From contig DASTAW010000015.1 of the NCBI GenBank assembly GCA_035712365.1, forward strand, positions 62,001-126,000: a stretch of DNA of 64,000 nucleotides, written 5' to 3'. The notes under the pieces were generated by a model. It worked only from the letters and a program-made list of their open reading frames with translations. It was not told where the DNA came from and did not search any database. Source of the DNA: Terriglobia bacterium (lineage in GTDB: Bacteria; Acidobacteriota; Terriglobia; UBA7540). Below are positions 27,207 through 35,519 of this stretch, in pieces. Each line of letters opens with the position of its first letter. Position 1 is the stretch's first letter. The translations under genes and the position numbers were made by a program.

Positions 27207-28259
27207 ATGAAAACGAAAAACGGGATGCGCTGGACGGCGGCTGGGGCAATCATTGCGGGCGCGACGGCGGCGCTGCTGGTGGTTCCATCCGCACGCATCC
27301 CCACCGGCTCCGACTTTGCGGTGTCCTACGAGGCGGGGATGCGCCTGCGCACCGGCCACGCGCTCGCGCTTGCGCTCTATGATTCGCGCGTCTATCCGCC
27401 GCACTTGCCATTTCTGCGCGCCCCGTGGCAGGCGTTGGAATTTTTGCCGCTCACATGGCTTCCATTTTCGGCCGCTTTCCTGCTCTGGTCAGCGCTGAAT
27501 CTGGCGCTGGTGATGGCGGCCTTCTGGACGCTGCGTACGCGCCTGGCGGCGATGAGCGCATCAGCATGGCTCGCGACAGCGTCGTTCCTGGCTCTTCCCC
27601 TGGCCTGGATGGTTAAATCCGGCCACGACATTGGCGTGTTTGTTCTCCTCATAACCCTGGCGCTGTCCGCGATCAGGAGAGGGCGTGACGAACGGGCCGG
27701 CATTTTGCTTGGCCTTGCCTCGATGGGCCTTCATCTGCTCTTGCCAGCGCTGCTTTTCCTGGCTTGGCGGCGGCGCTGGCGGGTGCTGTGGTCCGTCGTG
27801 GTAACCGGAACGTTTCTGTTTGCGCTCTCCACCGCCATTGCCGGGCCAGGCTGGCCTGAAGCTTGCTGGCGGGCCCAAACCGTTGCAGGCGCGGTTTATT
27901 ACGGCCCGCTGACCGTGCACGGGCTTCTGACTGCCCTGGGTGCGGCGCACTGGGCCGCGCCTGTGCTTGCCGCTGGTCTCGTGTTCGCGTTCGCCGCAGT
28001 TCGCGGATTGCGCGACGACCGGGCTGTGGCGTGGCTGGTGGTTGGAGCAGTGATTTTCAACTGGCACGCCTTTGCCTACGATTACCTGGCGGCGCTGCCG
28101 GCGCTCATTCATCCGCGCGCCTTCGCCGGCTTGCGCTGGCCGGCACCGCGCCGCATGCTTCCTTGGCTTGCGGGGAGAGGGCGGCGCCCGGCGCTCCCGC
28201 AGCCGTGTCAGCAATTTGTCCATGAAACGTCAGTCGATCATTTCGAAGGATATGTATGA
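27207..28259 (+). CDS. GT87-like integral membrane protein
   Basis: A 350-residue hydrophobic protein. It begins with a membrane segment (AAGAIIAGATAALLVVP), then GSDFAVSYEAGMRLRTGHAL and PHLPFLRAPWQALEFLPL, the first extracytoplasmic loop pattern of GT87 proteins. About eight further membrane segments follow. The ATG at 27207 has GAGAGGAG directly upstream. It lies 50 bases after the GT75-like gene and 29 before the epimerase, so the group appears to be one operon. Substrate unknown; a role in lipid-linked sugar transfer is inferred. Confidence 0.7.
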   Translation: MKTKNGMRWTAAGAIIAGATAALLVVPSARIPTGSDFAVSYEAGMRLRTGHALALALYDSRVYPPHLPFLRAPWQALEFLPLTWLPFSAAFLLWSALNLALVMAAFWTLRTRLAAMSASAWLATASFLALPLAWMVKSGHDIGVFVLLITLALSAIRRGRDERAGILLGLASMGLHLLLPALLFLAWRRRWRVLWSVVVTGTFLFALSTAIAGPGWPEACWRAQTVAGAVYYGPLTVHGLLTALGAAHWAAPVLAAGLVFAFAAVRGLRDDRAVAWLVVGAVIFNWHAFAYDYLAALPALIHPRAFAGLRWPAPRRMLPWLAGRGRRPALPQPCQQFVHETSVDHFEGYV

Positions 28260-28288
28260 GGCGACCCTTATTTGTAAAAGGAGGATCT

Positions 28289-29290
28289 ATGGCAGCGAAG
28301 CAAGCATTGGTATGTGGAGCAGGAGGCTTTATCGGCAGCCATCTGGTGAGGCGGCTCAAGCGGGAAGGATATTGGGTCCGCGGCGTGGATATTAAGCGGC
28401 CTGAATTCAGCCCGACGGCAGCCGACAGTTTTGTCCAGGGCGATCTTCGTGACGCCTCAACCTGGCAGGAGATTCTGGACCGTCCCTTTGACGAGGCCTA
28501 CCAGCTCGCGGCCGATATGGGCGGCGCCGGTTTTGTCTTCAGCGGCGCGAATGACGCTGAAATCATGCACAATTCCTGCATGATCAACCTCCACATGGCC
28601 AGCTTCGGCGTCGAGCGCAAGGTGAAGAAGATTTTCTATTCCTCTTCCGCGTGCATGTATCCCGCCTACAACCAGGAAGACCCTGACAACCCCAACTGCG
28701 CGGAGTCCAGCGCCTACCCGGCGGCCCCGGACAGCGAGTATGGATGGGAGAAACTATTCAGCGAGCGGATTTACTTCGCATTTGCCAGGAACCATGGGCT
28801 GAATGTGCGCGTGGCGCGCTTCCACAACATATTCGGCCCTGAAGGAACCTGGTGCGGCGGGCGCGAAAAAGCCCCCGCCGCTCTCTGCCGGAAGGTCGCA
28901 GAACAACCCAAAGGCGGTGAGATTGAAATATGGGGCGACGGCCGGCAGACCCGTTCATTTCTATACATCGACGAGTGTCTTGAGGGAATATCCCGCCTGA
29001 TGCAGTCAGATACTTTTTGCGGACCGGTAAATATCGGCTCCGACGAGATGGTAACCATCAACGCGATGGCTCAGATGGTTATGGAGATCACCGGCAAGAA
29101 GCTCAGCATCAAGCACATTTCCGGCCCTCTCGGCGTGCGCGGCCGGAACTCTGACAATCGGTTGATCCGTGAGAAGCTCGGCTGGGCACCTTCTCAGCCA
29201 CTTAGGAACGGGCTGGAAAAAACCTACGGCTGGATACTTGCACAAGTGGAAGCTCAACGGCTGGTTCCTGCCGGAAACACGGCGCGCTAA
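28289..29290 (+). CDS. GDP-mannose 3,5-epimerase
   Basis: A 333-residue short-chain epimerase very close to plant GME. It carries CGAGGFIGSHLV for NAD binding, QLAADMGGAGFVF, the catalytic Cys in SSSACMYP, Tyr and Lys in SEYGWEKL, and GTWCGGREKAPAALC with the second acid/base Lys. WGDGRQTRSFLYIDECLEG, VNIGSDEMV and GVRGRNSDN are also present, all hallmarks of the family. The enzyme converts GDP-D-mannose to GDP-L-galactose and GDP-L-gulose. In bacteria it would feed surface polysaccharides. The ATG at 28289 has AAAGGAGG at ideal spacing. It is the last gene of the plus-strand glycan operon. Confidence 0.92.
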   Translation: MAAKQALVCGAGGFIGSHLVRRLKREGYWVRGVDIKRPEFSPTAADSFVQGDLRDASTWQEILDRPFDEAYQLAADMGGAGFVFSGANDAEIMHNSCMINLHMASFGVERKVKKIFYSSSACMYPAYNQEDPDNPNCAESSAYPAAPDSEYGWEKLFSERIYFAFARNHGLNVRVARFHNIFGPEGTWCGGREKAPAALCRKVAEQPKGGEIEIWGDGRQTRSFLYIDECLEGISRLMQSDTFCGPVNIGSDEMVTINAMAQMVMEITGKKLSIKHISGPLGVRGRNSDNRLIREKLGWAPSQPLRNGLEKTYGWILAQVEAQRLVPAGNTAR

Positions 29291-29382
29291 GAAAACCCGC
29301 CCATCTGCCGCTTCTGCTCCTCCGTGTCCGGGAAACGATTAAGGCCGGCTTCGGAGGAGCCAGGCAATGTTCCTGTCAAAAG

Positions 29383-29823
29383 CTAGCGATACAGAACGAG
29401 TTTTCGTGCGCCAAAGTTCCACGCCAGGACCACGGCGGCGCTCACACCTTTGGCAATCAGATAATAAATGCCCAGTTTGGATTGAAAGAACCACAGGATG
29501 AGTTCGTTTAGAATTAATCCGACCACTCCGATGAGAGTGAAAATCGTCAATTCCGCCGACCTGTTGTTCATCGTACGGCGCTCAAATACCCAACTGCCGC
29601 TTAGGAAGTAATTCACAATCGTTCCGAGACAGAACCCGATGGGCGCCGAAATCAGATAGTGGACGCCCGCAAAGCGTGTCAGCGAAAACAGAGTTGAGGC
29701 ATCACAGACGGTCGAGAACCCTCCGACCAGGACGTAGCGGTAGAATTCGCCCCGGACCCCGCTCGTCGCGCCCACGGGCAGCATTGGACCACCGGCAATT
29801 CGCCGTTCAGGGGTCATCCGCAT
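29383..29823 (-). CDS. GtrA-family membrane protein
   Basis: A 146-residue protein with four hydrophobic segments and the GtrA pattern FYRYVLVGGFSTVCDASTLF, GFCLGTIVNYFLSGSWVF and VVLAWNFGARKLVLY. GtrA proteins are thought to flip polyprenyl-phosphate-linked sugars across the inner membrane and often accompany a DPM-like GT2, which is present at 25253. The ATG at 29823 has AGTAGG upstream; a GTG at 29862 is a longer option. Confidence 0.87.
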   Translation of the reverse strand: MRMTPERRIAGGPMLPVGATSGVRGEFYRYVLVGGFSTVCDASTLFSLTRFAGVHYLISAPIGFCLGTIVNYFLSGSWVFERRTMNNRSAELTIFTLIGVVGLILNELILWFFQSKLGIYYLIAKGVSAAVVLAWNFGARKLVLYR

Positions 29824-29864
29824 CGTCCTACTGAGGATTACAAAATATGGTGACAAGATCACTT

Positions 29865-29923
29865 GTAGCGCCGTCCCGGCGGCAATTTTCAGGGCCGGTC
29901 CCGCTGGGCGGGACCGGCGCTAC
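29865..29923. repeat. nested palindromic intergenic repeat
   Basis: Outer arms GTAGCGCCG (29865-29873) and CGGCGCTAC (29915-29923) enclose a perfect hairpin GGTCCCGC-TGG-GCGGGACC (29897-29915). The shape resembles dispersed palindromic repeats of soil bacterial genomes. It lies between the GtrA and sulfatase-like genes, both on the minus strand. Only one copy is visible in this window. Confidence 0.5.
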
Positions 29924-30077
29924 GGAAATCCGTCACTCTATTATGCAATCCTCATTAAGCTAACCTCACTTTCTCTGCAGCGCAATCACCTTCCGCCACC
30001 TTCCGCCAGGCGAGAGGCGTCCACACGCACTTCTGTCAGTCAATCTTCAATAAAGGAGATTCAAAAGCCCGCTTTGG

Positions 30078-32165
30078 CTATTGATAAGGCAGGCTCCGCA
30101 TCAGTTCACGCTCAGCCTGCGTGGGACGGGTGGGCGCGGATTCCTCGGGTTTGAAAAATGCCTGCGCCATGCCGATGCGATATTTCGCGGCACCCGGCTC
30201 GAACGGTTGAGGACGAAGAAGGCTGAGCCGGGCCGGCCCCGACACCGAATCCAGGGCGTCGAGATACTGCGGGCCGCGCCAGGGACCGACGGCATCGCTG
30301 ACCAGATCGACGAGGCGCGAGCGAATCTCCTCCAGCGTGGCCTGTTCGCCGGCAGCAGCGGATAGGTTTTGTTGTTCTCTTGGATCAGCTTTCCAGTTGT
30401 AAAGCTCCTGGCGGCCATCGCGATGTTCGATGTATTGCCACTGGGGCGTGGTCAGGCTGACCGATGGGCGCAGTGCGCCCGAATCGAAAACGGGAACCAA
30501 TTCTGAAACAACCGCGTCGTCGAACGGCGATGGCTTGAAATCAGGCTTCCAGAACCTTGCCAGGCTGGTGCGGCTGAAAGGCGTGTTCCCACGGCCAGCC
30601 AGATCCAACACAGTGGAAAACAACTGGCGAGTCCCCACCACGTGGCTGGTGCGCATATCCTGCGGAACTCCCGGCCCCGCGATGGCCAAAGGAACGTGGA
30701 GCAGTTGGCGGTAAAGGTCAAAACCATGCTCATAGCTCCCATGGCCGCCAAATGCCTCGCCGTGGTCTGAGGTGATAATCACGATGGTGTTCGTCCATTG
30801 GGGCGAATTGCGCAGGAATGCCAGAAGTTCACCCACCTGGCTGTCCAGGTAGGCAAGGCAATTGTCGTAACCTGCAATCATGGACTCCCGCTCACTCGGG
30901 CTGAACTCATATGACGCGCCCGTCTCTCCGGCAAAACGCACTTTGCGAGCGACGTCCCTCGATACTCTGCCAAAGCGGCCCTCATAAGGCCCCGTCGTGA
31001 AGTAAGGGTCGTGGGTGTCAATATAATTGATGAAAAGAAAGTACGGACGGTCTGAACGACGCCGATGCCAGCGATAGACGCTCCGATTAATCTCATGCGC
31101 GCCGCGGCGATCGAATGAGTCGTAACGCCAGAAGGTTTGGTACAGGGGCTGCAGAATGACGTTTCCTAGAAATGCCTGGGCAAGGTTATGGCGGAGAAAC
31201 GAACTGTTGTCGTCATAAGTCTCGAACCCCTGGGCAATTCCCCAACCCTTCTGTAAGTAATACTCGTTCGCCGCAAAGCCCGCCGTCTCGTAACCCCGCG
31301 ACCGCAGGATTTCTGCAAGGGTCCAGGGGTTCGATGCCAAAGGAACGGCCCAGTCTGCCCCCTGCTGCTGGGGCAGCAGGCCGGTGAACATGGAGGAGTG
31401 CGATGCGAGCGTCCAGGAAGTCGGTGCGATGGCGTTCTCAAACAGCACGCCGCTGCGCGCAAAGCGGTCAATGTTCGGCGTGGTGGGCCGCGAATAGCCG
31501 TAGGACGATAGATGGTCGGCGCGGACCGTATCGAGCGTGATAAAGACGATGTTGGGCGCGCCTTGTGGCGGCGCGACCGCCTGCACCGGAGTTCCTGAGA
31601 AAGTCGGTCGATCTACAAAAGCCCCGATCGCAGCAGTTGCAATCATCGCGAAAGCGGCAAGCACGCGGGCCAGCGGCTTCAGCATCTTGTTCAGCCAGCG
31701 GTCCCCAAACGCAGCAAGCCGGTGCCAGACGACCGCAAGGACCACAAACGACACCACCGTCACAGGAACGAACACTGCCAACGGAGAAACGATCTCCATC
31801 TGGAGATCGAAGGGATGGAGGCCAATCTCCCGGTGGAACCACGCCAGCATGAGCGTTACAAACGTGACCGTAATGCCTGCGCCGGCGGCCGCAAACACTT
31901 CCTTGTGCGCGGTGCGGCTGGCCAGGAAGCCCAGGCCGAGACCCACCAGAGCAAAGAAGAGCATGTCCACCAGCGGCGCCAGGAACCAGATCACCCATCC
32001 AACGTCCGGCGCCAGCAGCGGGATGACGCGAGGCGTCGTCCACAGAAGCGCCGCTTCCACAAGCCCGATCAGCAGTCCCAGAAAGGCGCTGACGACGAGA
32101 AATCGGGAAACGGTCCCGGCGCGGCGGCCCACAATCTCTTCGGGTTGGTTCTGTTGACGCTTCAT
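30078..32165 (-). CDS. sulfatase-fold (alkaline phosphatase superfamily) membrane hydrolase
   Basis: A 695-residue protein. The N-terminal part has about five membrane segments (FLVVSAFLGLLIGLVEAALL onward). An extracytoplasmic sulfatase-like domain starts at NIVFITLDTVRADHLS, whose Asp binds metal. The nucleophile region reads APTSWTLASHSSMFTG, so the Cys of the C-x-P-x-R formylglycine motif is missing and Ser or Thr would serve. Later metal ligands lie in IVIITSDHGEAFGGHG. It may therefore be a phosphatase or phosphotransferase instead of a sulfatase. It lies next to GtrA in the glycan region, so modification of surface glycans is plausible. Confidence 0.83.
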   Translation of the reverse strand: MKRQQNQPEEIVGRRAGTVSRFLVVSAFLGLLIGLVEAALLWTTPRVIPLLAPDVGWVIWFLAPLVDMLFFALVGLGLGFLASRTAHKEVFAAAGAGITVTFVTLMLAWFHREIGLHPFDLQMEIVSPLAVFVPVTVVSFVVLAVVWHRLAAFGDRWLNKMLKPLARVLAAFAMIATAAIGAFVDRPTFSGTPVQAVAPPQGAPNIVFITLDTVRADHLSSYGYSRPTTPNIDRFARSGVLFENAIAPTSWTLASHSSMFTGLLPQQQGADWAVPLASNPWTLAEILRSRGYETAGFAANEYYLQKGWGIAQGFETYDDNSSFLRHNLAQAFLGNVILQPLYQTFWRYDSFDRRGAHEINRSVYRWHRRRSDRPYFLFINYIDTHDPYFTTGPYEGRFGRVSRDVARKVRFAGETGASYEFSPSERESMIAGYDNCLAYLDSQVGELLAFLRNSPQWTNTIVIITSDHGEAFGGHGSYEHGFDLYRQLLHVPLAIAGPGVPQDMRTSHVVGTRQLFSTVLDLAGRGNTPFSRTSLARFWKPDFKPSPFDDAVVSELVPVFDSGALRPSVSLTTPQWQYIEHRDGRQELYNWKADPREQQNLSAAAGEQATLEEIRSRLVDLVSDAVGPWRGPQYLDALDSVSGPARLSLLRPQPFEPGAAKYRIGMAQAFFKPEESAPTRPTQAERELMRSLPYQ

Positions 32166-32671
32166 TCAGCCGATCTTGCCCTGTCCAGCTAATAACCATC
32201 AAAGCAAATCTCGAATTAGAGTGGCATCCCGCGCCTGCGCGTTCAATGGAACCTGGGTTCTAGGCCTAAAGTCTGGCAGTAGCACAGGCACTCTTGCCTG
32301 TGTTTCTCTCCTTAGCTCTGGTAGTGGCACAGGCACCCTTGCCTGTGTCCTTACACCCCCCTTGCAAAGGGCTGTTTTTCTTTGTTCAACGCGGCCCCGA
32401 AAATCGCCCACTGAACAACCAGCCGGAGACGAAGCATAAACGGGGGCCTCCGGAACGGCCGGGTGGGCTTTCATGTAGCCTGTTTGGCCGCGCCAGGCAT
32501 CCGGAAGGGAAAGGCGAGACCGCCAAAACCGGCCGCCATTCTACTCCTGGAGCCGGAATGCGCCCAGGCTGGCGCGCGTGGCTTCAGGCGGGTCGGCCAG
32601 CGGGGCTCCGAAGTCCGCCGGAGCAGCGTGACGCCCGGTCGCTACAGCGCCGCAGCGTGTTAGTCAAGTGC
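32166..32671. other. intergenic region with palindromic repeats
   Basis: 506 bases between two minus-strand genes. No coding region is convincing. It holds the paired repeats at 32273-32348. It also must contain the promoter of the sulfatase-like gene, which was not recognised. Confidence 0.5.
32273..32348. repeat. two copies of a 29-bp hairpin-forming repeat
   Basis: Two near-identical copies (from 32275 and from 32320) share the core CACAGGCA-C(T/C)CT-TGCCTGTG, a palindrome, preceded by GG(C/T)AGT(A/G)G. They are directly repeated with a 16-base spacer. This looks like a dispersed intergenic repeat family. Confidence 0.6.
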
Positions 32672-34897
32672 TTAGAAATGAAAACGGTAGCGCACTTCCA
32701 CGTAGACCTCGCGCGGGTAGGCGTAGTGCGTTCCGCCAAAGGTGTTGCTGTTGTCGATCAGGTAGCGGCGGTCGGCGAGGTTGAGGGCGTTCACAGCCAG
32801 GGACCAGTCCTTCCCGAACCGCTTGCCGAGGGAGAGCCCGAGGGTGGCGTGGCTGGGCAGGTGGGCGGGGCCGTCGCCGTTCAGGAAACCAGAACCGTAG
32901 GCTATCACCGCCGTCGCCCAGGCCCGCCCCGGCAGCCCGCTGCTCCCCACAATACTCAAAGTATTGCGCTGATCATGATCAAGAAAAAAGAAGCCTTCTT
33001 CCGGCGGTTCGAAGTCAGTAAGACCTCCAGTGACGGCGCCAAAGCCCTGCACAAACTGGTGCGACCAGGCCACGTGAACTCTCGCGCGGCCAAGAATTTC
33101 GGGCGAGCGCAACGTGGACTCCCAGCCCTGGATGCGCGCTCCCTGAATGGTGAGCGGCAGAAAAATGTTGGAGCTGCCAATCTCATCGTGATCAAAAAAG
33201 TTGCGGGCGCGCGTGCGGAAAATGTCCGCGTCGAGCGTCCACTTGCGCAGCGGAATGGTAATGCCGGCCTGATACTGCTCATCGCGCTCGGCGTGCAGAG
33301 GGAGAAAGGCGACGCCCTCCTCGAGCGCGAACTGCTCGAGCGGCCCGGAGAAGGTGTCGAGCGGCGGAGGCTGAAGATACCGCCCGTAGAAGCCTCGCAG
33401 GATCCAGCCAAGTCGAGGCACACGGATGGCGGCCCCTACGCGCGGGTCAATCCCATTCTCCTGCAGCAGACCTGAATAGTGCGTCAGCCGGAGGCCGCCG
33501 TTGAGCGACAGCCAGGATGTCAGTTGAAACTGGTCCTGCAAGAATGCAGCTTCCATATTGCCAAAAGGCTTGTAGCGCTGCCGGATGGGCGGCCGCCCGG
33601 TCGCCTCGGCAGGAGCGAGACCGAAAAAGGTGTCATCACGCTGGCCAAAGCCTTCAACTCCAAACTGCGCGTTGTGCTTTCCCTTCACTACTCCCAATGT
33701 CGCCAGGCCACCGACGTATTGAGAACTGCGATTGTTGTTCAGAATGAAGGGCGTGTCATCGGGGCCGCCCACGAAATTCGCCCGGTTGAAGTGATAGAAA
33801 GGGGAGAGGGTCAGCAGCATTCCAGGACCAAAAGTATGCACCCATGAGAAGTTGACGAAGGCGTCGCGCTCCAGGTCAAGATCACGCACTCCCGCGCTTT
33901 GCTGCTCGGGAGTATTGGGAATCTGGTAGTGGTCTCCGCGCGCAGAAGCCACCAGCCGCAACTGGTCCTCGGGTGTGGCATTGAAAATGAATGTGCCAAA
34001 CCCTCCCACGCCGCTGTTCATGGCGTGGATCGCCTGCGGGACCGGCGTCATCAGCCCGAGGTCAGAGCGGCTGCCGGTCAGGCTCCCGAACCAGGCCAGG
34101 CGATCAGTGTGGCTGCCCAGGCTAAGCTGGTTGTTCGTCTGGTTAAAGCTTCCGTAGCTGGCTACGAGTTCACCCTCGCTGTTGTACTCGAATCCCGTGC
34201 GCGGGACCACATTGAATACGCCGTAGGTGCGGTCGCCGTATTCGGAGGAATATCCACCCGTCTTGATTTCGACGTAGTCGGCATCTTTCGGGTCAAACTG
34301 CGGACCCACGTTGCTGGCGATGTTGGTGTTGGGGACGGGAACGCCGTCCACTTCCCAGCTCACCTGATGCCCGCCGCGCACGTGGAGCTGATCGTGGACC
34401 ATATAGGCTCCGGGAACATAGTCCGTAACCATCGCCAGACTGTTGGTGCGGTCTGCGCCGGGAGTGCGAGCGATCCTCTCGCGGTCAACAGTTGTCTCTG
34501 TGGACGCCGCCTGGGTATTTATATTCTCGGGCGCGGCGGAAACGCTGACACTCTCCTTCGCCGCCGCGATCTCCAGCGCGAAATGGAAAATCGGGGCGGC
34601 GCCGGAACTCACCGTTATGGACTGTTCCCTGGACTGAAATCCTTGCGCCTGCACTGACAGGGCGTACACACCCGCCGGTACCGCACTGAACTCGAATTCG
34701 CCATCGGGGTTCGTATGGGCGGTCTTCGACCATGCCGCGCCGCCGGCCCGAATGACGACCTGGGCGTTTGGAATGGGACGGTGCTGCGGATCGTGGACGA
34801 TTCCGCGAACGTTCCCAAAAATTGCCGCATATGCGGGCCATGCAAGGCTCAAGCTCAAGGCCAAAGCCGGCAAAGCCAGGGACCTGATAAACCTCAT
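32672..34897 (-). CDS. TonB-dependent outer-membrane receptor with N-terminal carboxypeptidase-regulatory-like domain
   Basis: A 741-residue protein. After a signal peptide (SLALPALALSLSLAWPAYAA), residues about 30-110 form a regulatory-like beta sandwich (VRGIVHDPQHRPIPNAQVVI). A plug domain follows (GADRTNSLAMVTDYVPG, VSWEVDGVPVPN), then a long beta-barrel ending YPREVYVEVRYRFHF with the terminal aromatic. It imports a bulky substrate with TonB energy. The ATG at 34897 has GGGAGGGAG eight bases upstream; a GTG at 34906 is too close to the ribosome site. The upstream Cys/Met-rich gene on the same strand hints at a metal ligand (inference). Confidence 0.88.
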   Translation of the reverse strand: MRFIRSLALPALALSLSLAWPAYAAIFGNVRGIVHDPQHRPIPNAQVVIRAGGAAWSKTAHTNPDGEFEFSAVPAGVYALSVQAQGFQSREQSITVSSGAAPIFHFALEIAAAKESVSVSAAPENINTQAASTETTVDRERIARTPGADRTNSLAMVTDYVPGAYMVHDQLHVRGGHQVSWEVDGVPVPNTNIASNVGPQFDPKDADYVEIKTGGYSSEYGDRTYGVFNVVPRTGFEYNSEGELVASYGSFNQTNNQLSLGSHTDRLAWFGSLTGSRSDLGLMTPVPQAIHAMNSGVGGFGTFIFNATPEDQLRLVASARGDHYQIPNTPEQQSAGVRDLDLERDAFVNFSWVHTFGPGMLLTLSPFYHFNRANFVGGPDDTPFILNNNRSSQYVGGLATLGVVKGKHNAQFGVEGFGQRDDTFFGLAPAEATGRPPIRQRYKPFGNMEAAFLQDQFQLTSWLSLNGGLRLTHYSGLLQENGIDPRVGAAIRVPRLGWILRGFYGRYLQPPPLDTFSGPLEQFALEEGVAFLPLHAERDEQYQAGITIPLRKWTLDADIFRTRARNFFDHDEIGSSNIFLPLTIQGARIQGWESTLRSPEILGRARVHVAWSHQFVQGFGAVTGGLTDFEPPEEGFFFLDHDQRNTLSIVGSSGLPGRAWATAVIAYGSGFLNGDGPAHLPSHATLGLSLGKRFGKDWSLAVNALNLADRRYLIDNSNTFGGTHYAYPREVYVEVRYRFHF

Positions 34898-34997
34898 GTA
34901 AAACACTCCCTCCCGAAAACAGATGGACTCCCGCGTGAACGCGCGTAAAGATGCGCCAGCGCACCTAAACCTTCGCTTTTGGAATTGGTTTTTTCGG

Positions 34998-35420
34998 TTA
35001 GCTGGAGAAAGGTCTGGGAGGCGGATCAGGAACCCGGCTATCAGGAGCAGGCCAAAAGATAAAGTTGCCGCCGCCCCAATTGAGCGAGGCCGGCAGCACG
35101 AAGTGGAGCTTCGCTTGCGGCAGACTGAAGAGCAGATCGGCGTGCGAGGCCAGCATCAATGATGCCGCAGGCGGCGACAGTGAACAGGAGCAAGCTACAG
35201 CGCGCCGGACCGGGCTTGCATTTGAGGCGCTGTTCGACTCCGGTCCCATGCGCATTGGGGCGCCATGCTTCATCATCGAGCACATTCCGCTGTCCATGCA
35301 GCAATGGCACGTGCAGGCAGACTGGCAGGGCGCAGCGGTTCCCTTCACCGGGAGTAACATATGGAAGGAACCCCACATGCCCATCGCCACGAGCAATGTC
35401 CCGAAGAATCCCCTGATCAC
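34998..35420 (-). CDS. small exported Cys/Met/His-rich protein, possibly metal-binding
   Basis: A protein of up to 140 residues with an N-terminal hydrophobic segment (GFFGTLLVAMGMWGSFHMLL). A short cluster follows in which Cys, His and Met dominate (CQSACTCHCCMDSGMCSMM, then MRMGP). A second hydrophobic segment and a Pro-rich tail (DPPPRPF) close it. Similar small proteins occur beside metal-related TonB receptors. The start is unsure: GTG at 35420 and ATG at 35384 are both possible, and the frame opens at GTG 35477. It ends 100 bases before the TonB receptor start. The gene is not certain. Confidence 0.5.
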   Translation of the reverse strand: MIRGFFGTLLVAMGMWGSFHMLLPVKGTAAPCQSACTCHCCMDSGMCSMMKHGAPMRMGPESNSASNASPVRRAVACSCSLSPPAASLMLASHADLLFSLPQAKLHFVLPASLNWGGGNFIFWPAPDSRVPDPPPRPFSS

Positions 35421-35519
35421 GATTTGATCAGTATAACACCGGGAAGGCCATCCCGAAGTCCGTGCGCGGCCGTCCACCGCAGCCAGGCCTCGGAGAAGTA
35501 TTCTTCTGGCCAGGGCAGC

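Noticed and set aside
32273-32348. possible CRISPR array
   Set aside because: Only two units with a 16-base spacer and an internal palindrome. CRISPR spacers are longer and no cas gene is present anywhere in the window.
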